DNA from: Monoplex corrugatus
Lineage: Eukaryota; Mollusca; Gastropoda; Littorinimorpha; Ranellidae
Assembly: GCA_030674185.1 (NCBI GenBank)
Contig: JAPXFY010000015.1
Location: 19,405,489 to 19,469,488, forward strand
Reading direction: 5' to 3'
DNA: 64,000 nucleotides
This document shows, one piece after another, positions 60,042 through 64,000 of the stretch (position 1 is its first letter; each line of letters opens with the position of its first letter). A program made the position numbers and the translations under genes. Under the pieces are notes generated by a model. It was given only the letters and a program-made list of their open reading frames with translations. It ran no database searches and was not told the origin of the DNA.

Positions 60042-60640
60042 TTCTTCTTCTTCTTGTTCTTGTTCTTCTCGACCTTCTTGTTCTTCTTCTTCTCCTCCTC
60101 CTCCACCTTCTTCTTCTCCTCCTCCTCCGGCTCTTCTTCTTTTCTTCTTCTTCTGCTTCTTCTTATTCTTGTTCTTCTTCTCCTCTTCCTCCACCTTTTT
60201 CTTCTCTTCCTCCTCATCCGCCTCTTCCTCTTTCCTTCTTCTTCTTTTTCTCCTCCTTCTCCTCCTCCTGCCCCCTTTTCTTCTTCTTCTCCTCCTCCTT
60301 CACCTCCTCTTATCTTCTTCTTCTTTTGCTTCTTCTTATTCTTCTCGTCCTCTTCCTCTTTCTTCTTCTCTTCCTCCTCCGCTTCCTCTTTTCTTCTTCT
60401 TCCTCTTCTTCTTCTTTTTCTCCTGCTTCTTCTTGTTTTTCTCCTTCTCTTCCTTTTTCTCCTCGTCTTCCTTTCTTTTCTTCTTGTTCTTTTTCTTTTC
60501 TTCTTCTCCTCCTCCTCCTCCTCCTCCTTCTCTTTTCTTCTTGTTCTTCTTGTTCTTTTTCTTCTCCTCTTCCTCCTAATCCTCTTTTCTTCTTCTTCTT
60601 CTTTATCTTATTCTTCTTCTGCCTTATCTATTTCCACTTT
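59988..60640. repeat. 650-bp homopyrimidine tract (CTT/CTC rich)
   Basis: The plus strand is almost entirely pyrimidine, with TTCTTC, CTCCTC and a (TTG)n island at 60010-60040. It starts about 525 bp upstream of the TMCO4 start codon. Long open frames encoding poly-Ser or poly-Leu here are compositional artefacts. Confidence 0.95.
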
Positions 60641-61080
60641 TCCTACATGGTCATGTTGCATCTGGCGATGGATGTCTGGATGTGGCCGTTTCACCCCTCC
60701 CCCCTCCCCAGTTCTGCCGCTTTCCTTGTCGTAGCGTTAGGACCTGGTTCTGCTCCGCAGTGGACCAGCACCGTTCTCATCTGATGTACAGGATCGTGAA
60801 GATATTTGTGTTATATGGCATGGTACCATAGCCTGTAGGAGGCGCATGTAGGCTTGATATGTCTTGCTTCGGTCTTGTAGGTGTTCCGTAGGGATCACCC
60901 AGCTTTAGCTCATGGGCAGAAGACCTTCCCTGTGAGCGCCGGGGGCTAGGGGTTTAGGCGGCCTTTATCTGACTGATGGCTCAGTCATACATAGAACAAT
61001 TAGGGCATTTTCCAGGTGTGACTTTAACCGTTACTATCCCGTCGTATCCTCACAGAAACACATTAACCTTTGCCCTCCCA
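60641..61080. other. No gene recognised
   Basis: Mixed-composition sequence, GC-richer than its surroundings (GGATCACCCAGCTTTAGCTC, GCGCCGGGGGCTAGGGG). It may belong to another repeat but I see no second copy in the window. Confidence 0.4.
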
Positions 61081-61084
61081 ACCC

Positions 61085-62015
61085 CCCGGTTGGGATACCA
61101 GGTTTTTTTTCCGTATAAATAGTGACATTCTGTGCTACAAAGTTCCTCTTATCTGTCACTCTGTTTCTGCCTTGTTCCTTTGCTTTCTGTCATTTCTTCC
61201 TATCATTTTCTGCCTTGCTGGTCCATTCACCTGTATGTGTTCTATATACTTACATACTTTCTCTTAGTGTTCATAACTGGGTATATGTATTGACTGCATG
61301 TTTGGCTCTAAGAAAATGTGCTGTACAGGAGCAGTTTTAAGTAATACAGGCCAGTTTTTATGTATACTTTAGTATCCTTAAATTATGTTCAAAACAAAAC
61401 AAAACATCATTCAAGAAGATGACAAGCATTCTTACCAACAAATGCCTATCAATTAACATCAGGAAGAGAGTTCTTGAATGTTATATAGAACCAATACTGT
61501 TGTACGGTTGTGAGGCGTGGACAGTCAACAAGCAAAGCCAGAACAAGATTAAAGCAGCCGAGATGTGGTTTCTAAGAAGAATGTTGAGAATTCCATGGAC
61601 AGCAAAGAAAACAAACGAGATAGTCTTGATGGAGGCAGACACAAGTAGATCATTCATAAGGAAGATTAGGAAAAGACAGACTTGCAGTGTGGCTGGTGAC
61701 AGGGAGGGTGGAGGAGATGCTTAAGGCAACAAGAGATAGAGACAGATGGAAGTCCATGATCGCCAACGCCATGCGGCAAGGCACCTGATAATGATGATGA
61801 AATTATGTTCACATTTGTATTTAGGTTTGTTTTTTTAAATCCTCTGGCGATAAATTGGACGGAATGGTCAACGCCAAGGGCATATCCTTAGATTATGTGC
61901 GTGCATGCATTGATATATGTACTTAATTTTCTTTTCCTGCTTTTTTCCCCCAATCAGATTTTGTGTGCGTTTGACATGGCTCTGTGCGGTAGGCTGGGCT
62001 TTAGGCAATAAGAAT
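61085..62015 (+). repeat. DR1 copy 6, split by a LINE fragment
   Basis: DR1 at 61085-61379, interrupted, then 61812-62015 (CTCTGGCGATAAATTGGACG, GCTCTGTGCGGTAGGCTGGG). Confidence 0.85.
61392..61799 (+). mobile_element. 5'-truncated LINE 3' end with target-site duplication
   Basis: The frame from 61419 reads MTSILTNKCLSINIRKRVLE, CYIEPILLYGCEAWTVNKQS, AAEMWFLRRMLRIPWTAKKT, then (after a break) LKATRDRDRWKSMIANAMRQ and GT-stop. The 3' end is an ATGATG tail. A 12-bp direct repeat, AAATTATGTTCA, flanks it at 61380-61391 and 61800-61811, as expected for target-primed insertion. Confidence 0.9.
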
Positions 62016-62104
62016 AAGAATTTGGTCAGGGACTGCTCATCCATCCAGGCAAGCCTGGCGTATTTCATAGTTAACCTTCACACCTGAAGGCCATTTGCCG
62101 TCCA

Positions 62105-62655
62105 CAACATGCCCCCACTCCCACCCCCGTGGGGATGCCAGGGGGTCTTTCAGTGTAAACAGTATCCCCACCTGGAAATTCTGTGCCAGAATTTCCTCTT
62201 TTCTGTCACTCTCTTTGTTTCTGCCTTGTTCCTTTTCTTTCTGTCATCTCTTCCTATTATTTTCTGCCTTGCTGGTCCATTCACCTGCATGTGTTCGATA
62301 AAGTCTTACGTACCTTCTCTTGGGATTGATAATTGGGCAAAATGCATTTTTGGCTATAGGGAAAGATGATATGCGAAAGCAAATTTAGGTAATTTTGGCC
62401 CGTTTTTATATATATGTCCTTAGTTACGTTTACATTTGTACTCAGGTATGTTTTAGATCCCTTGTATGATACATTGGACGGAATAGTCAACGCCAGGGGC
62501 ATCTCCTTGGACTATATGCACGAATGCATTGATATGTGTACTTAATTTACTTTTTCTTTTTCCCCTCCTGAACTATTCTGCAGGATTTGAAACGGCTGTA
62601 GCCCTGATATGGCTCTACGCAGTCGGCTGGGGGGTTAAACAGAACTAACAATAAC
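62105..62655 (+). repeat. DR1 copy 7
   Basis: Full-length copy from CCCCGTGGGGATGCCAGGGG to GCCCTGATATGGCTCTACGC..GGTTAAACAGAACTAACAAT. Confidence 0.88.
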
Positions 62656-62777
62656 AATCCACAACAGTCAGCCGGCTGATTTGGGAATGATCGCCCCACT
62701 GTCCAGATGATAATCATGATGATTGTTGTTGGGTTGCTACTGTTAGTAATGATAATAACAAAAATAACAGATAATAT

Positions 62778-62920
62778 TAATACAGTCGCCGTGCACAGTG
62801 GTTAGTGCAGAGGACCACCGACTGGAAGATTGTGAGTTCAAATCCACATCAATCCTGTGAAAATCGTCGTGCAATTTTTTTACCCCAACCAGCAACCTAC
62901 GTTGAGTAGACTGCGCTATG
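62778..62920 (+). mobile_element. tRNA-headed SINE (family S2) copy 2
   Basis: GTGGTTAGTGCAGAGGACCA, then GAGTTCAAATCCACATC, then CCCCAACCAGCAACC; same family as 39546. Confidence 0.7.
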
Positions 62921-63829
62921 GGCTCTCTGAGAAGTGACTGGGACCACACAATCAAGTGTCATCCACTTCACTTATGTGTCAGCGAGGGTTTGCTCAAATC
63001 GTCTGACCATTCCCACAGGTGTCTGTGTCTCTCGGCCTGGTTGACGCCTGGATACGTTATGGTAGCAAGCGTAGAGTACAGTCCTGGCACGCTGTCTCAG
63101 TCCCAGATAGAACTCCATAGCATCATGATTATCACCGGCATCGTCATAATCATCATCATCGTCGCATTGTAAAAATTGTCCCAACTTCCCAAGCCATCGA
63201 TGTGGCTCAGAAAATAGTAAAGAAAAAATTGAGTATAAGTAAAAATGCCTAAGAGCAAATATCCTTTAAAAATTAATCAAATAACAGGACGCAGAACAAA
63301 TAAAAACAGAAACAGAAACGAAAACAAACAAACAAACAACAAACAAACAACAAACAAACAACAAACAAACAAACAAACAAACAAACAAGAAACAAGAAAA
63401 ATGTCATGTTTAGAAAGTGCGTCGTCAAAACTTTACTTAGATTAATTCCTTTTAATCTTGCATAACAAAATGTGTGTCTCTTACAGAACGAAATGAGGAA
63501 CGAATGAGGAGACCAAAGAAACAAAGAACAGAGAAACAGGAGGCAACAGACGAGAAGAAAACGAAAAACAACAACAAAGTAAGTAACATACGTGTTGTTG
63601 CTGTTGTTGTTGCTGTTGCTGTTGTTGCTGTTTGTAACTATTGAAATGTTCTTTTGTTTCTAGTCTTTCTTTCTGTCTGACTGTCGTATTGCCTTATTGT
63701 CTGTCTTTATTGCATTCGTGGGCCACAGCTCCTATGTGCACTCAGTGATACAGTGGGATTTTAGTAATTTACGTGTAATGATATAAAAAAAGCACCCTGC
63801 TATTCAAACAGTTATGACATTGCCCATAG
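62921..63829. other. No gene; AAAC and GTT microsatellites
   Basis: An (AAAC)n run at about 63300-63400 and a (GTT)n/(GCT) run at 63594-63632 in otherwise featureless sequence. Confidence 0.6.
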
Positions 63830-64000
63830 TCATCGTGGGGATACCGGGGGCTCTTTCAGTATAAGTAGTATCTCCACCTTCTGGAAATTCTGTGCTAGAA
63901 ATTTCTTTTTTGTTGTTGTTGTCATTCTTTGTTTCTGCCTTGTTCCCCTTTTTCCCTGTCATTTTTCCTATCATTTTCTGCCTTGCTGGTCCATTCACCA
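63830..64000 (+). repeat. DR1 copy 8, cut by the window end
   Basis: GTGGGGATACCGGGGGCTCT through CTTGCTGGTCCATTCACC; the remainder lies beyond the window. Confidence 0.85.

Noticed and set aside
59923..60784. Long poly-Ser/poly-Leu/poly-Phe open frames
   Set aside because: They arise in all three plus frames from the CTT/CTC tract and lack any domain or conserved end.

Overview
This is a repeat-rich, intron-rich animal nuclear DNA window, most likely from a marine mollusc and probably a gastropod. The evidence is the long CA/TG microsatellites, tRNA-headed SINEs, RTE-like and L2-like LINEs, many TTAA-flanked DNA transposons, and spliced conserved coding exons. The organism call is inference.

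The backbone of the window is one gene on the minus strand, an ortholog of TMCO4 (DUF726 family, alpha/beta-hydrolase fold). I assembled it by eye from 14 exons with matching splice sites and phases. It runs from the ATG at 59462 down to a stop at 12083, or to 11364 if an apparent one-base frameshift in the last exon is bypassed. The first 500 codons are continuous and contain a glycine-rich double membrane segment and a GYSLG nucleophile motif. The start codon sits in a YY1-like/ETS-like TATA-less promoter. A 650-bp homopyrimidine tract lies upstream of it.

Layout. 1-11.3 kb is the 3' flank: SINEs, a TTAA transposon, hairpin MITEs and a minisatellite, with no gene recognised. 11.4-17.9 kb holds exons 14-11, a 65-bp minisatellite and a decayed RNase H LINE. 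18.1-21.5 kb is a nearly full-length RTE-like LINE. 22.6-29.3 kb is a stack of insertions: dispersed repeat DR1 was split by a 4.7-kb DNA transposon (element A) and then by an L2-like LINE. 29.3-30.3 kb holds exons 10 and 9. 30.9-36.1 kb is a second stack: a 670-bp TTAA MITE was split by a piggyBac-like element and by a second gene-bearing transposon (element E). A sibling MITE at 36.4-37.1 kb serves as an empty-site reference. 37.4-39.5 kb holds exons 8 and 7. 40.2-44.4 kb is a 28-bp minisatellite that begins at the 5' splice site of exon 6. 44.4-59.5 kb holds exons 6 to 1 with more repeats. 59.5-64 kb is the 5' flank.

Two observations deserve most attention. (1) The intron-6 minisatellite carries a copy of the exon-6 splice-donor junction in its unit, so the intron holds many decoy 5' splice sites, some closer to consensus than the real one. 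(2) Elements A and E look like two members of one transposon lineage. They share a spliced minus-strand gene encoding a homologous C-terminal domain, the same intron phases and similar inverted termini, and each has its own family of dispersed palindromic motifs on both sides of the gene. I could not place this lineage in a named superfamily.
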